Shown piece after piece: positions 16,575-26,053 of a stretch of DNA of 64,000 bases. Numbering within the stretch: position 1 is the first letter of the stretch; the number at the start of each line of letters is the position of its first letter. Below the pieces are notes generated by a model that was not told the origin of the DNA, made no database searches, and was given only the letters and a program-made list of their open reading frames with translations. Source of the DNA: CAVQAH01 sp963784195 (GTDB lineage: Bacteria > Acidobacteriota > Vicinamibacteria > Vicinamibacterales > 2-12-FULL-66-21); contig CAWARA010000015.1 of the NCBI GenBank assembly GCA_963784195.1, positions 1-64,000 of the forward strand. Reading direction: 5' to 3'. Position numbers and translations under genes: made by a program.

Positions 16575-17769
16575 CTAGAGCGAACGCAGAAAGGCGAGCA
16601 GACGATCGCGCTCGCCTGGCGTCAGGCCGGAAAACCCGCGGCGGGCGAGATCGGCCTCGTTCCGATGACGCTCGATCGCTTCGGCGATCGTGGCCGCGCT
16701 GCCATCGTGCAGCAGCGGGCGGCGCAGCCGAAGACCCCACAAAGCAGGGGTGCGAATCTCCTGCCCTTGTGCCGCGGCCTGGACGATCCCATCACCGGTC
16801 CCGATGTCGTGCAGCAGCAGATCGGAGAAGAGGGCCACGGGCCGCCGATCGAACAAAGGGTTGGTGGCCGGGCCGGTCGTCAGTGTCGGCACGTGACAGG
16901 AGGCACAACCGATTGCCGAGAAGAGGCGTTCACCGTCACGTGTGTTCTCGTCCGAATGGCTGCGCGCGACCGGCGCGAGGAACCGCATGAACGACTCGAA
17001 GTTATCGATGCCGCGCCGTCCCGTGGAGCGCTCACGCACGTCCTCGGGCTCGGGCAACGGATCGCAGCGCCGCATCTGATCCTCCGAGACGGCGAAGACC
17101 GATTCGCGCGGGAACACGTCGTTCGTGATCCCCATTTCATTCCGATACGCATCCGCGCCGAACGTCAGCAGCGTCGCGTGTTGCGCCTTCCAGCCGAAGC
17201 GCCCGACCCGGCGCTCACCGGTGGCGGTATCGGTGATCATGGCGGCACGTCCGCTGACACCATCCCGATTCCGATCCTGCGGATCCTCCAGGGCCAGAAT
17301 CGCATCGTCCGGGATCGCTTCAACGAGCCCGGCTCCAAACAGCGGAATCGGTGCCCGCCGCGCAATCATCGTCACATCGTCTGGAATCTGCGGCTGGCAT
17401 CCATGCGTCGGCACCGAAAACAGGTGAATCAAACGTATCGCCGTCGTCGTTCAATCCTCGGAACGAGCCATCGGCGTTGCGATAGCCCGCCCGCGTTTCG
17501 AGGATGATGCCGGCGCCGCCGATCGCCGGCACGTTGTGACAGACCGCGCAGCTCGTTCCGTTGAAGGCCGGCCCGAGCCCCTCTTCAGCGGTTTCGACTT
17601 CGGTGAAGTCGTCGAGGCCGAGCCGAAACTCGGTGAATTCCCGCGGCGTGAGTCCCGCCAGCGGATCGCCGGGCTGACCGGTCGGCGCCTGACCGCTGAG
17701 CACGGGGTGACTCGCCACGCTCGAGATCCACACGAGCAATGCGACGCCGAAGACAGCCTTCCACTTCAT
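16575..17769 (-). CDS. Secreted di-heme (DHOR-type) oxidoreductase, frameshifted
   Basis: About 397 residues after repair. The N-terminal frame (ATG 17769) has a signal peptide (MKWKAVFGVALLVWISSVA), TPREFTEFRLGLDDF, and the first haem site GPAFNGTSCAVCHN. The C-terminal frame (17432 to 16575) carries GVSGRAAMI, GRFGWKAQHATLL and the second haem site GCASCHVP, ending LTPGERDRLLAFLRSL. The frames join at about 17,429-17,433 (GDTF then IHLFSVPTHGC). The two CxxCH sites and GRFGWKA match the di-heme oxidoreductase/thiol-oxidoreductase family, whose substrates are mostly unknown. Its start overlaps the cupredoxin stop by 4 bases (ATGA), so it is the third gene of the porin-cupredoxin operon. Confidence 0.88.
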
Positions 17770-18161
17770 CGTCCGGCTTCCTTCCCATGGCTCGCGCCCG
17801 CGCCGGTCCGTTCGCGAACCACCAGCTCGCCGCGCATGAAGTTGTGACCGGCACCGCACATCCGGCTGCACTCGAAGACGTAACGTCCCGGCTTGTCGAA
17901 CTTGATGGGGACGACGATGTCGCCCTTGCCGCGCTTGGGGATGGTCACCTCGGTTTCGGTCCCGACGATCCGGAACCCGTGCGCAGTGTCGTCACTCTTG
18001 ATGCGGATCTCGACATCCTCGCCAGGATCGATCTCGATCCGCGAGGGTGTAAACGAGAAGCGCTCGGCGGTGACCCGGATGACGCGTTTGTCCTGTCCCT
18101 CGAAGGCGGTGCCAGGCAACGCCATCATCAGCACTGTTACGAGCGCCCACCGCGCCTTCAT
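17766..18161 (-). CDS. Stand-alone secreted CuA-type cupredoxin
   Basis: A 131-residue protein. ATG 18161 is preceded by AGGAGA at good spacing and begins a signal peptide (MKARWALVTVLMMALPGTA). The mature domain is a cupredoxin: VTAERFSFTPSRIEIDPGED, then DTAHGFRI supplying one His, and near the C-terminus CSRMCGAGHNFM. That C-x3-C-x3-H-x2-M spacing is the binuclear CuA signature of cytochrome oxidase subunit II and N2O reductase, but no TM hairpin or oxidase partner is present. It could accept or donate electrons for the adjacent di-heme oxidoreductase, or be a copper or metal carrier. It lies between the porin and oxidoreductase genes. Confidence 0.9.
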   Translation of the reverse strand: MKARWALVTVLMMALPGTAFEGQDKRVIRVTAERFSFTPSRIEIDPGEDVEIRIKSDDTAHGFRIVGTETEVTIPKRGKGDIVVPIKFDKPGRYVFECSRMCGAGHNFMRGELVVRERTGAGASHGKEAGR

Positions 18162-18229
18162 GAGATTTCTCCTGTTCCCCATTGCTGAGTCGACCGTCGC
18201 CGGAGCTCGTGGAATGCCGAGCCAAGAGC

Positions 18230-19387
18230 CTAGAACCACCAACCCAGACCGACGTTGAAGCTGTTTGGCGCTCCGATCACGTCGCTCTGGTTGCGTAACC
18301 AGATGTAGTCGATCTTCACGGCCACATCCGGATCCGGGTAATAGGTCGCGCCGAGCACCCAGGCGTCACGATCGAATTCCTTCAGCGGCAGAAAACCGTC
18401 CGGCATCCGGTATTGAGTGTCGAAGTTTTCGTACCGCAGAAAGGCGACGAGGTCGCGCGGGGAGCCCGCGTCCCACACGCGATACCCGGCTTCGCCATAG
18501 AACCCTCGCAGCCGGCGCGCGATGTTGGGCGAGACGCCGGTCAGGCGCTCGATGGCGTCGTTGAGTGGCCCCGCGTCACTGATGCCGACGTCGGCGAACT
18601 GCCCGCGCAGCTCGAGCCGTCCGCGCTGATACCGCGCGTCAGCTTCCGCAACCCACACGCTGGTGTCGAGCCGTGGCGCGGAGAAGCTCGAGTCTCCAGT
18701 CCAGAATCCGGCACCCAGCGTCAGATCGGGAATCGCGACGTATTCGGCGCGGCCCGTGAACGCGAAGTTGCGGACGTTCGCCTCGGAGCCCTTCTGCCGT
18801 CCGCCCCTGATGCCCTCGTCCGCGCTGAACTCCAACGCGTCGAGCGGGGCGGTGACGAATGCGCGGTAACGAATTCCGCGGCCGATCTCGCCGTGGACGC
18901 CGGCACCCACGTCGAACCACGTCGTCGGAATAATCACCGTATCGACGAACGGCCGTTCGACACCGTTGAATACTGGTGGCTCGTGACGCTCGTTGATGAT
19001 GCCGAGCGGCATGAGCAGCATTCCCGCGCGGACGTTGAACGAGCGTCCGAGCAGGAAGTCGACGTACGCCTGCTCGAGCTCCAGTTCGCCCTTCTCCTCG
19101 AGCCCCTCGACCACCGCGTGTTCGAGCTCGAGCTCGCCGACGAATCTGATGCGTTGCGAAAAGCTGTGATTGAAAAGCAGCACGAACCGGTGAAAGTCGA
19201 GAACGCCGTCTTGACCCTCTACTTTGTTGAAGTGGAAATCCATGTAGCCCGAGAAGGGCCCCGTCTTCGATTCAGAGGATTCCGACTGCTGTGCCGGCGC
19301 GCCCGTTTGTCCAGCCACAGTTGCGGCTGCACCGAGGCTCAAGCCGGCGCAGATGGCAATTCGCGCCAGTTTTCGCGTTAGTTCCAT
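18230..19387 (-). CDS. Outer-membrane beta-barrel porin (OprP/phosphate-selective-porin-like)
   Basis: A 385-residue protein with a signal peptide (RIAICAGLSLGAAATVAGQ), alternating hydrophobic beta-strands throughout, and a C-terminal aromatic signature (FNVGLGWWF) expected for BAM-assembled barrels. Segments such as FHRFVLLFNHSFSQRIRFVGELELEH and LGRSFNVRAGMLLMPLGIINERHEPP resemble OprO/OprP-type porins. It is probably the first gene of a three-gene operon with the cupredoxin (68 bp downstream) and the di-heme oxidoreductase. The upstream region (about 19,388-19,440) is unusually AT-rich and is a likely promoter site. Confidence 0.85.
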   Translation of the reverse strand: MELTRKLARIAICAGLSLGAAATVAGQTGAPAQQSESSESKTGPFSGYMDFHFNKVEGQDGVLDFHRFVLLFNHSFSQRIRFVGELELEHAVVEGLEEKGELELEQAYVDFLLGRSFNVRAGMLLMPLGIINERHEPPVFNGVERPFVDTVIIPTTWFDVGAGVHGEIGRGIRYRAFVTAPLDALEFSADEGIRGGRQKGSEANVRNFAFTGRAEYVAIPDLTLGAGFWTGDSSFSAPRLDTSVWVAEADARYQRGRLELRGQFADVGISDAGPLNDAIERLTGVSPNIARRLRGFYGEAGYRVWDAGSPRDLVAFLRYENFDTQYRMPDGFLPLKEFDRDAWVLGATYYPDPDVAVKIDYIWLRNQSDVIGAPNSFNVGLGWWF

Positions 19388-19456
19388 TGGGCCAAACTTA
19401 AATTTTGAAGAATCAAAACCAACTGAAGTCTATATCTCGTCCGTTCCTCGGGTCAA

Positions 19457-19555
19457 GGGGTTCAGGACGGGGGTTCAGGACGGGGGTTCAGGACGGGGGT
19501 TCAGGACGGGGGTTCACGACGGGGGTTCAGGACGAAAGTTCACGACGAGGGTTCG
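19457..19555. repeat. Tandem array of 13-bp unit GGGGTTCAGGACG
   Basis: Seven consecutive 13-bp units from 19,457 (the first six near-identical, the seventh diverged) plus a partial eighth. There are no spacers, so it is a minisatellite-like array rather than CRISPR. It lies upstream of the porin operon. Confidence 0.85.
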
Positions 19556-19560
19556 CTGGC

Positions 19561-19650
19561 CGTGGTTCGGTGCTCGTCGCTCGTGGCTCGAAGAGCCCAT
19601 ATGCCGCTGCGAGGCTCTACGAGCGACGAGCGACGGATTACGAACCACGG
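19561..19650. repeat. Large imperfect inverted repeat
   Basis: The left arm (19,561-19,597: GTGGTTCG...GCTCGTCGCTCGT) is complementary to the right arm (19,611-19,650: ACGAGCGACGAGCGAC...CGAACCACG), giving an approximately 35-bp imperfect stem. It directly follows the 13-bp tandem array. Words after the right arm (ACCACGGACCACGG) resemble the repeat at 4,489. Confidence 0.7.
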
Positions 19651-19681
19651 ACCACGGACCACAAACTCTCGTCCCGACCCG

Positions 19682-20308
19682 TCAGAGGACGAAGTCGAAC
19701 GTCGCTGCCCGGCCGCCGGCCACCTCGCTGACCGTCATCAGCAGCTCGGAGGAAAAGATGCCGTCGGTGGCATTGCGCGCTTCGTTCGGAAAGTACAGCT
19801 GCGTCGTGAGGATCGATTGATTCGGCGCCTGCGCCTTCACGTGAATGTGCCGCGTCCGGCCCGGGTAGAGTCCCGGCACGATTGTCTGCAACGTGTAACG
19901 GCCGTCGGCATCGGTGAACTGATGGCCGCGCAGACGGAAGCCGCTGTTGTCGTAGTTGCCGCTGTCATCCGCCTGCCAGAAATCGAGCTTCGCCGCGGAG
20001 ATCGGCTGGCACGAGGTCGACAGCACACGTCCGGTGATCGTCAGCAATGTGCCGGTCACTCCAGATTCGAGCAGCGACGAGCGCTGCGGCGAGCTGCTCT
20101 TGAAATACGGTCCCTCGGTCTGCGCCGGCGTCGGATCGTCGTCGCCATCGTCGCACGCAGGGGTCGGCTCCAGTGATGTCGGTGACGACGGCAACGCGCT
20201 GCTGGCAAGGGAAGAGCCGCCGCAGCCGATCAACGTCAGCGCCGGAAGCGTCAACATCGCCTGCACCAGCTGCCGGCGGATCACGTCGATGTTCTTGTCG
20301 TCCTTCAT
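19682..20308 (-). CDS. Intradiol ring-cleavage dioxygenase-like lipoprotein
   Basis: ATG 20308 is chosen because GGAGGAACG precedes it; an earlier in-frame codon at 20353 lacks a site. The ~208-residue product starts with an RR-containing leader and lipobox (VIRRQLVQAMLTLPALTLIGC). It then has the family block TEGPYF, a Tyr in SGNYDNSG, and PGLYPGRTRHIHVKA, which together supply the two Tyr and two His Fe(III) ligands of protocatechuate 3,4-dioxygenase-type enzymes. Secreted single-domain members occur in many bacteria with unknown aromatic or other substrates. It stands alone, ending just before the intergenic repeats. Confidence 0.9.
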   Translation of the reverse strand: MKDDKNIDVIRRQLVQAMLTLPALTLIGCGGSSLASSALPSSPTSLEPTPACDDGDDDPTPAQTEGPYFKSSSPQRSSLLESGVTGTLLTITGRVLSTSCQPISAAKLDFWQADDSGNYDNSGFRLRGHQFTDADGRYTLQTIVPGLYPGRTRHIHVKAQAPNQSILTTQLYFPNEARNATDGIFSSELLMTVSEVAGGRAATFDFVL

Positions 20309-20551
20309 TGACTTCGTTCCTCCTGAGGCTATTGAACGATCTCTCCGTGGCATGAGGAGGGTAGAAGCGTGACAAGAGTGTGACTACGTCATCGACGTGA
20401 CTTAACAAGAGGGAGAAGGGGACGGACGGCTGACGAGTCCCCGAACGATCGCGACGACCACGACAAACACGACGCGGAAAAAAGTGAGGTCGTGAGCGTC
20501 GCGGCCGTCGTGATCGTTACCAATGCCGTCAGCACCGTCGAACTTGAGTCC

Positions 20552-23500
20552 CTATCGGCTCTCGCGAGTCGCAGCCGGCGCGACGTGCACTGGCGTCAGC
20601 TCACGGCCGAGAGTCACCGCAACTTCGTGGGTGTTGCCGTCGTTCTGCAGTGGGATGGACATCGGATCGACCGGTACTCCGTCAACCTCCACCGAGCTGA
20701 CGCCGCGGCAGAGGTGCTCGGGATTCGTGACCGTGATCCTGTAACGCGTGCCGTCGATCTTCCATTCGATGGAGTAGTTCGGCCACATAGCCGGGATGCA
20801 TGGATCGAGCGCGAATGTCGCGCCGTTTCGACGCAGGCCGAGGATTGCTTCGACCGCGGCCTGATACATCCAACCGGCCGACCCTGTGTACCACGTCCAG
20901 CCACCGCGACCGAGATGCATCGGGTGGGCGTAGACGTCTGCCGCGACGGCGTACGGCTCCACGCGATAGCGCTCGACACTCTCGAGCGTTCGCGCGTGGT
21001 TGATCGGATTGATCATGTGGAACAGTTCCATCGCCTCGTCGCCGAGCCCAAGGCGCGCGAGGGCGATGACCGCCCAGAGCGCGGCGTGCGTGTATTGACC
21101 GCCGTTCTCGCGAATGCCGGGCAGGTAGCCCTTGATGTAGCCGGGATCGTGCGCAACCCGATCGAAGGGCGGTGTCAGCAGCAGCACGAGCTGCGCGTCA
21201 CGGCGGACGAGATGTGCCCGCACCGCTTCCATCGCCCGCTCCGCACGCCGCGGTTGCGCCGTGTTTGCGAGGACCGCCCAGGACTGCGTCAAGGAGTCGA
21301 TGCGGCACTCTGCATTCTGCGCCGATCCAAGGGGCGTCCCATCGTCGAAGTACGCGCGCCGGTACCAATCGCCGTCCCAGGCCAGCTCCAGCATCCCCGT
21401 CAGCAAGCGTGCCTCGTTGCGGTAGCGCACCGCGAGCTCGCCGCGATTACGTTTGTCGCAGAGCGCGCCGAAGTCGTTCAGGACGACCACGAGAAACCAT
21501 CCAAGCCACACGCTTTCACCGCGTCCCTCGTGGCCGACGCGGTTCATGCCGTCGTTCCAGTCGCCGGAGCCGATGAAGGGCAGGCCGTGCGCCCCGTATT
21601 TCATGGAGCGGTCCATCGCGCGCACGCAATGGTCGAAAATCGACGTCGCTTCGTTCGAAACGGACGGATGCCGATATGCCTCCGACTCGTTCGGCTCCAG
21701 CGGCGGCGCTTCGAGGAACGGGACGACCTCGTCGAGCACGGAATCGTCGCCGGTCCGGCCGACGTACGCCGCCACCGCATAGGGCAGCCAGAGCAGATCG
21801 TCCGAGCAGCGCGTTCGCGTACCACGCCCGCTCGGTGGATGCCACCAGTGTTGAACGTCACCCTCGACGAACTGTCTCGACGCGGCGCGGATCACGTGCT
21901 CACGGCAGAGATCCGGACGCGTGTAGATCATCGCGAGCACATCCTGCAGTTGGTCGCGGAAGCCGAACGCCCCGCCGGGCTGATACGGCCCGGTGCGCGC
22001 CCAGATTCGGCAGCTCAGCGACTGATAGAGCAGCCAGCGATTGACGATCACGTCGAACGAGTCGTCCGGCGTGTGCACCTGGATTGCGCCCAGCGTATCG
22101 TTCCAGAAGCGTTCGCTCTCGGTGCGCGCGTGATCGACTTTCTCGATCGCCGTGTAGCGGGCGGCAAGCTCCGTGGCGTGCGCAGCGTCTCGCCCCTGAC
22201 CCAGCACGAACGCGATCCGTCGAGATGCGCCCGGTTCAAGTTGAATGGCGATCTGCAGCGCGGCGCACGGATCGAGCCCCGCGCCGATGCGGCCGGTCAA
22301 CCGCTCCTTCCAGAGGCCAGCCGGCCGGCTCAGCGACCGGTTGCGCCCAACGAACTCACCTCGATCGCACGTCCGCGAGACGGCGGGTTCGGTGGCGTGC
22401 CAAAACGCGACCCTTTCGCTGAAATCGGTGTTGTACCGATTGCGCGCGAAAATCGCACCGGTCGTGTCATCGAGCTCCGTGACAACGAACCGCCGCTCAT
22501 CCGATCGAGGGGGACCGAGACACCATTCGACGTACCCGAAGACGCTCAGACGCTTCGTGGCCGTCGACGTGTTCGTGAGCGTCAGGCTCGACAACTTCAC
22601 CGGGTCACCGGCGGTCACGAATACCTCTAGCTCCTGCTCGATACCGGCGACCGCGTGCAAATACCTCGACACGCCGGCGCCATGACGCACGATCCATCGC
22701 CCCGAATCGGCCGATCGCGGCAACGGTGCTGGCGTGGCACCCCAGCATGCGCGCGAATCATCGTCCCGGATGAAGATCGCCTCGCCCGTGGGATCCATGA
22801 TCGGGTCGTTGGCGAACGGCGTGAGCCGGTTCTCGCGGCTGTTTTCCGCCCATGTAAATGACGATCCCGCCGAGCTTATCAGCGTTCCGAATTCGGAGTT
22901 GGCCAGGACGTTCGACCACGGAAGCGGTGTCTCGCGCTCGCCTTCGAGAACGATGACGTACTCGCGGCTGTCAGGCGTGAACCCGCCCAGCCCGTTCTCG
23001 AGCTCCATCGGTGGAACCGGAACGGGATTCGCTGCGGGCTCGGGCCTGACGAGTTGGGCGTTCGGCGGAACTTCATGCTCGTCATAGAGCCACGGTGACG
23101 ATCGATCGAGCTGCCGCTCCAGATCGCCGAGATCGCCACGCAGGACGACTCGTGCGACCGCCGACAGCAGTCGAAGATCGGCTTCCGCCATGCCTTCCGA
23201 ACGCAGCAGGAACGTTCCGCCAGGCTTGTTTCTCCACCCGACCCACCGCGGCTCCTGCACCAGGTTCGTCAGAATGTTCTGAACCTCGTCCAGATATTCG
23301 GCGGGATGCTCGTTCAGAATCACGACGTCCGCCCGCAACCCCTTCAGACGCCAGTATTCCTGGGCGTGAAGCACCTGACGGACGAGCGACAGGCCGCTGG
23401 TTTCGGTGACGCGCACGAGAACGATTGGGAGATCCCCCGAGATGCTGTAGCCCCAGAGGTTCGACTGCCCGAGAGCGTTCTGCGCAATATCTTTCGGGCT

Positions 23501-26053
23501 GATGCAGGACGCATCGGCGCCGAACACACGCGACGCCAGGCGATCGTAGAGAATCGCGTGATCGTCGCTCAGGCCCAGGTGCATCAGCGTGATGTGCGCG
23601 TGCGTGAACGCCATCGACAGCACGCGCGCAGCGGCGGTGCCGTCGCGATACTTGCGCATCAGCGCCAGCGCTGTCTCGCGATCGTGCTCGATCCCGGTTG
23701 CGAAGGTCACGCGGACGAACGCGCCCGGCGGCATGCGCACGCGCTCGCGCAGCGCAGCGATCGGATCGAGCACCGCACCCGTGGTGCCCGAGAGCGGACG
23801 GCCGTCGAGCGCGAGCGGGTCTTGAAGCGTGCGGCCACGGCCGACGAAGCGCGCACGGTCCGTCTCCCATTCGACGGCGCCGCCGAGACGGCGATCGACG
23901 CCCAGGACGTGATAGGCCCATACCTGCGGCTCGTCGGACGCTCGCGGACGCCGGCTGAAGAGCAGCCCCGCGCTGGGCGCGTCGTATTCCGATTCGATGA
24001 ACAGCTTCCCGAATGCCGGATGGGCGAAGTCGTCCTCCGGCCGCCCCAGGACGATCTCGGCGTAGCTGGTAACCTCGATCTCCCGCGCCCTGTCGCTCCG
24101 GTTGGTGATCGACAACCGGCGCACCTCGACGTCGTCTTCCGGCGACACCGCGACCTGCAGCTGCGTCTCGAAATCGCCGTCACGCCGGCGATACGTCACC
24201 TTGTCGAGCTCCAGCGTCGCTTCGTACTCGTCCGGCTCACCGCATATCGGTTGATAGGTCGGCGACCAGACGAGGCCCGATCGCGGATCCCGGAGATAGA
24301 TGTATTGAGCGCCGACGTCCGAGGTGCGATCTTCACGTTGACGGGTGACCGAAAGCCCTCGCCACGAGCTGAAGCCGCCGCCCGTGTGCGTCAGAGCCGT
24401 TGTGTAACGGCCGTTCGACAGGAAATGCGAGTGCGGGCTCGTCGTGTGTGGTGAGCTGAAGCGTCGCGACGCGAGCACCGGGATCGACGGCGGCAGCGTC
24501 GCGCTTTCCGACGGCCGCGGCTCCGAGAGGATCGCTTCCCTGGGCACGCGCTCCTGCAACAGCAGTTCAGTGGCTTGCACCCGCGGCTCGGCGTGGAACC
24601 GCGTCACGAAGACGTCTTCACAGACGACGTTGGCCAGCGCGACCAGGGACATTCCCTGATGGTGCGAAAAGAACGCTCGGACGAGCGCCGGCGGCGTCTC
24701 GCCGGTGGGCGCCTTGGCATCCAGCGCGATCTGCGTTCGCGGCCGGAATTCGATCGCTTCGTAGAAGCCAAACCGTGCGTCGAGTCCTTCACGCGCCAGC
24801 CGGCGGAAATTTGCCGCTGCCGCTCCAGGGTCGATGAGGCTTGCCAGCGCGGTGGCGTACGGAGCCACGACGAGATCGTCGGACAGCCCGCGCTTGAGGC
24901 CGAGCCCGGGCACACCGAACGCCCGATACTGATAGTTGCCGGCGCGATCGGTGAACGTGTACGCCGACTCCGAAATGCCCCAGGGAACGCCCTGCTTGTT
25001 TCCGTATTGAATCTGACGCCGAACACAGGCGCGGCAGCTCTGATCCAGCAGCGTTCCCGGAAACCCGCGCATCAGCAGCAGCGGCATCAGATACTCGAAC
25101 ATCGTGCCGCCCCACGACATCAGCGTTGCCTGGCCGTTGACGTTCGTGACCAGGCGCCCGAGATGAAACCAGTGGTGCTGGGGGACGTCGCCTTTCGCAA
25201 TGGCCACGAAGCTCGCCAGCCTGGCCTCCGACGCGAGCAGATCGTAGAAAGCGCCGTCGGGCCCGCCCGGGCCGTCCGCGTCCGGCAAGCGGTAGCCGAT
25301 TGAAAAGATGCGGCGCCGCCGGTCGAAGAGAAAGTCGAAGCGCATGTCGTTGGCGAGCGTCGATGCACGCCGGGCGATCGAGTCGAGCACTTCCTGTTGA
25401 ACCGTTGGCCGCACCTTCAGCGCCGACACGGCATCGGCGACGGCGCGCGCCCAGAAGCGGACGTCGCCCGCGCTGCTCAGCGCAGGGCCACCACCGTCGA
25501 TCCCGGCCGACGCTTCCATCAGGCTGTTGGCGAGCAGTTCGAGACGGGAATTCGTGTCCCCGCGGAGGACCGCACGCGCTTCCGCGACGATGTCGCGTGC
25601 CAGCCGATTGACGGCGGTGATGGCCTGACGGTTCGATCCGTCGCTGGACGTGTCGGAGGCTGACGACAGGAGCAGGACTTCCGCGGTGTCGATCAACCCG
25701 GCCAGCTTCCGTCCCTGCGTCTGCGGGTTGGCGAGTGTCGTGACGATCCCCTGCGCGAGCGCGAGGAGCGCGGCCGCGAGATTCCCGCTGTCGACCGTCG
25801 AGACGTAGCGCGGATGGAGCGGCGAGTGTGTCTGCGTGTCGTACCAGTTCAGGAAATGGCCGTTGTAGCGCTCCAGTCCCTCGAGGGTGGTCAGCGTGTC
25901 GTCAAGGCGTCTGACCATCTCGTCTGTTCCGATATAGCCGAGGTCGTGCGCCGCCAGCGTCGAGAGCAGGCTCATGCCGATGTTCGTCGGCGAGGTGCGG
26001 TGAGCCAGCTTCGGTTCCCTTCGTCTTCCTGAAAGTTGTCGGGCGGAAGCCAT
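20552..26053 (-). CDS. ndvB: Cyclic beta-1,2-glucan synthase, C-terminal part (GH94 region)
   Basis: The 1,833-residue frame begins in register with the family at KLAHRTSPTNIGMSLLSTLA, so the first ~15 residues are out-of-frame filler. It contains the seven-helix lid region (DTLTTLEGLERYNGHFLNWYDT), the large GH94-like phosphorylase domains that set product length (AYVGRTGDDSVLDEVVPFLE, FIGSGDWNDGMNRVGHEGRGESVWLGW), and a C-terminal beta domain. Together with the upstream frame it forms one ~2,845-residue enzyme. The join is a single missing base at about 26,017-26,024 (DNFQEDE to PKLAHRTSP). The product, cyclic osmoregulated periplasmic glucan, is made from UDP-glucose and may be secreted. 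The listed start is only where the open frame begins. Confidence 0.93.
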   Translation of the reverse strand: MASARQLSGRRREPKLAHRTSPTNIGMSLLSTLAAHDLGYIGTDEMVRRLDDTLTTLEGLERYNGHFLNWYDTQTHSPLHPRYVSTVDSGNLAAALLALAQGIVTTLANPQTQGRKLAGLIDTAEVLLLSSASDTSSDGSNRQAITAVNRLARDIVAEARAVLRGDTNSRLELLANSLMEASAGIDGGGPALSSAGDVRFWARAVADAVSALKVRPTVQQEVLDSIARRASTLANDMRFDFLFDRRRRIFSIGYRLPDADGPGGPDGAFYDLLASEARLASFVAIAKGDVPQHHWFHLGRLVTNVNGQATLMSWGGTMFEYLMPLLLMRGFPGTLLDQSCRACVRRQIQYGNKQGVPWGISESAYTFTDRAGNYQYRAFGVPGLGLKRGLSDDLVVAPYATALASLIDPGAAAANFRRLAREGLDARFGFYEAIEFRPRTQIALDAKAPTGETPPALVRAFFSHHQGMSLVALANVVCEDVFVTRFHAEPRVQATELLLQERVPREAILSEPRPSESATLPPSIPVLASRRFSSPHTTSPHSHFLSNGRYTTALTHTGGGFSSWRGLSVTRQREDRTSDVGAQYIYLRDPRSGLVWSPTYQPICGEPDEYEATLELDKVTYRRRDGDFETQLQVAVSPEDDVEVRRLSITNRSDRAREIEVTSYAEIVLGRPEDDFAHPAFGKLFIESEYDAPSAGLLFSRRPRASDEPQVWAYHVLGVDRRLGGAVEWETDRARFVGRGRTLQDPLALDGRPLSGTTGAVLDPIAALRERVRMPPGAFVRVTFATGIEHDRETALALMRKYRDGTAAARVLSMAFTHAHITLMHLGLSDDHAILYDRLASRVFGADASCISPKDIAQNALGQSNLWGYSISGDLPIVLVRVTETSGLSLVRQVLHAQEYWRLKGLRADVVILNEHPAEYLDEVQNILTNLVQEPRWVGWRNKPGGTFLLRSEGMAEADLRLLSAVARVVLRGDLGDLERQLDRSSPWLYDEHEVPPNAQLVRPEPAANPVPVPPMELENGLGGFTPDSREYVIVLEGERETPLPWSNVLANSEFGTLISSAGSSFTWAENSRENRLTPFANDPIMDPTGEAIFIRDDDSRACWGATPAPLPRSADSGRWIVRHGAGVSRYLHAVAGIEQELEVFVTAGDPVKLSSLTLTNTSTATKRLSVFGYVEWCLGPPRSDERRFVVTELDDTTGAIFARNRYNTDFSERVAFWHATEPAVSRTCDRGEFVGRNRSLSRPAGLWKERLTGRIGAGLDPCAALQIAIQLEPGASRRIAFVLGQGRDAAHATELAARYTAIEKVDHARTESERFWNDTLGAIQVHTPDDSFDVIVNRWLLYQSLSCRIWARTGPYQPGGAFGFRDQLQDVLAMIYTRPDLCREHVIRAASRQFVEGDVQHWWHPPSGRGTRTRCSDDLLWLPYAVAAYVGRTGDDSVLDEVVPFLEAPPLEPNESEAYRHPSVSNEATSIFDHCVRAMDRSMKYGAHGLPFIGSGDWNDGMNRVGHEGRGESVWLGWFLVVVLNDFGALCDKRNRGELAVRYRNEARLLTGMLELAWDGDWYRRAYFDDGTPLGSAQNAECRIDSLTQSWAVLANTAQPRRAERAMEAVRAHLVRRDAQLVLLLTPPFDRVAHDPGYIKGYLPGIRENGGQYTHAALWAVIALARLGLGDEAMELFHMINPINHARTLESVERYRVEPYAVAADVYAHPMHLGRGGWTWYTGSAGWMYQAAVEAILGLRRNGATFALDPCIPAMWPNYSIEWKIDGTRYRITVTNPEHLCRGVSSVEVDGVPVDPMSIPLQNDGNTHEVAVTLGRELTPVHVAPAATRESR

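Noticed and set aside
20492..22630. 712-residue plus-strand open frame
   Set aside because: Antisense to the GH94 part of cyclic glucan synthase; Arg/Val/Asp-rich with no recognisable motif.
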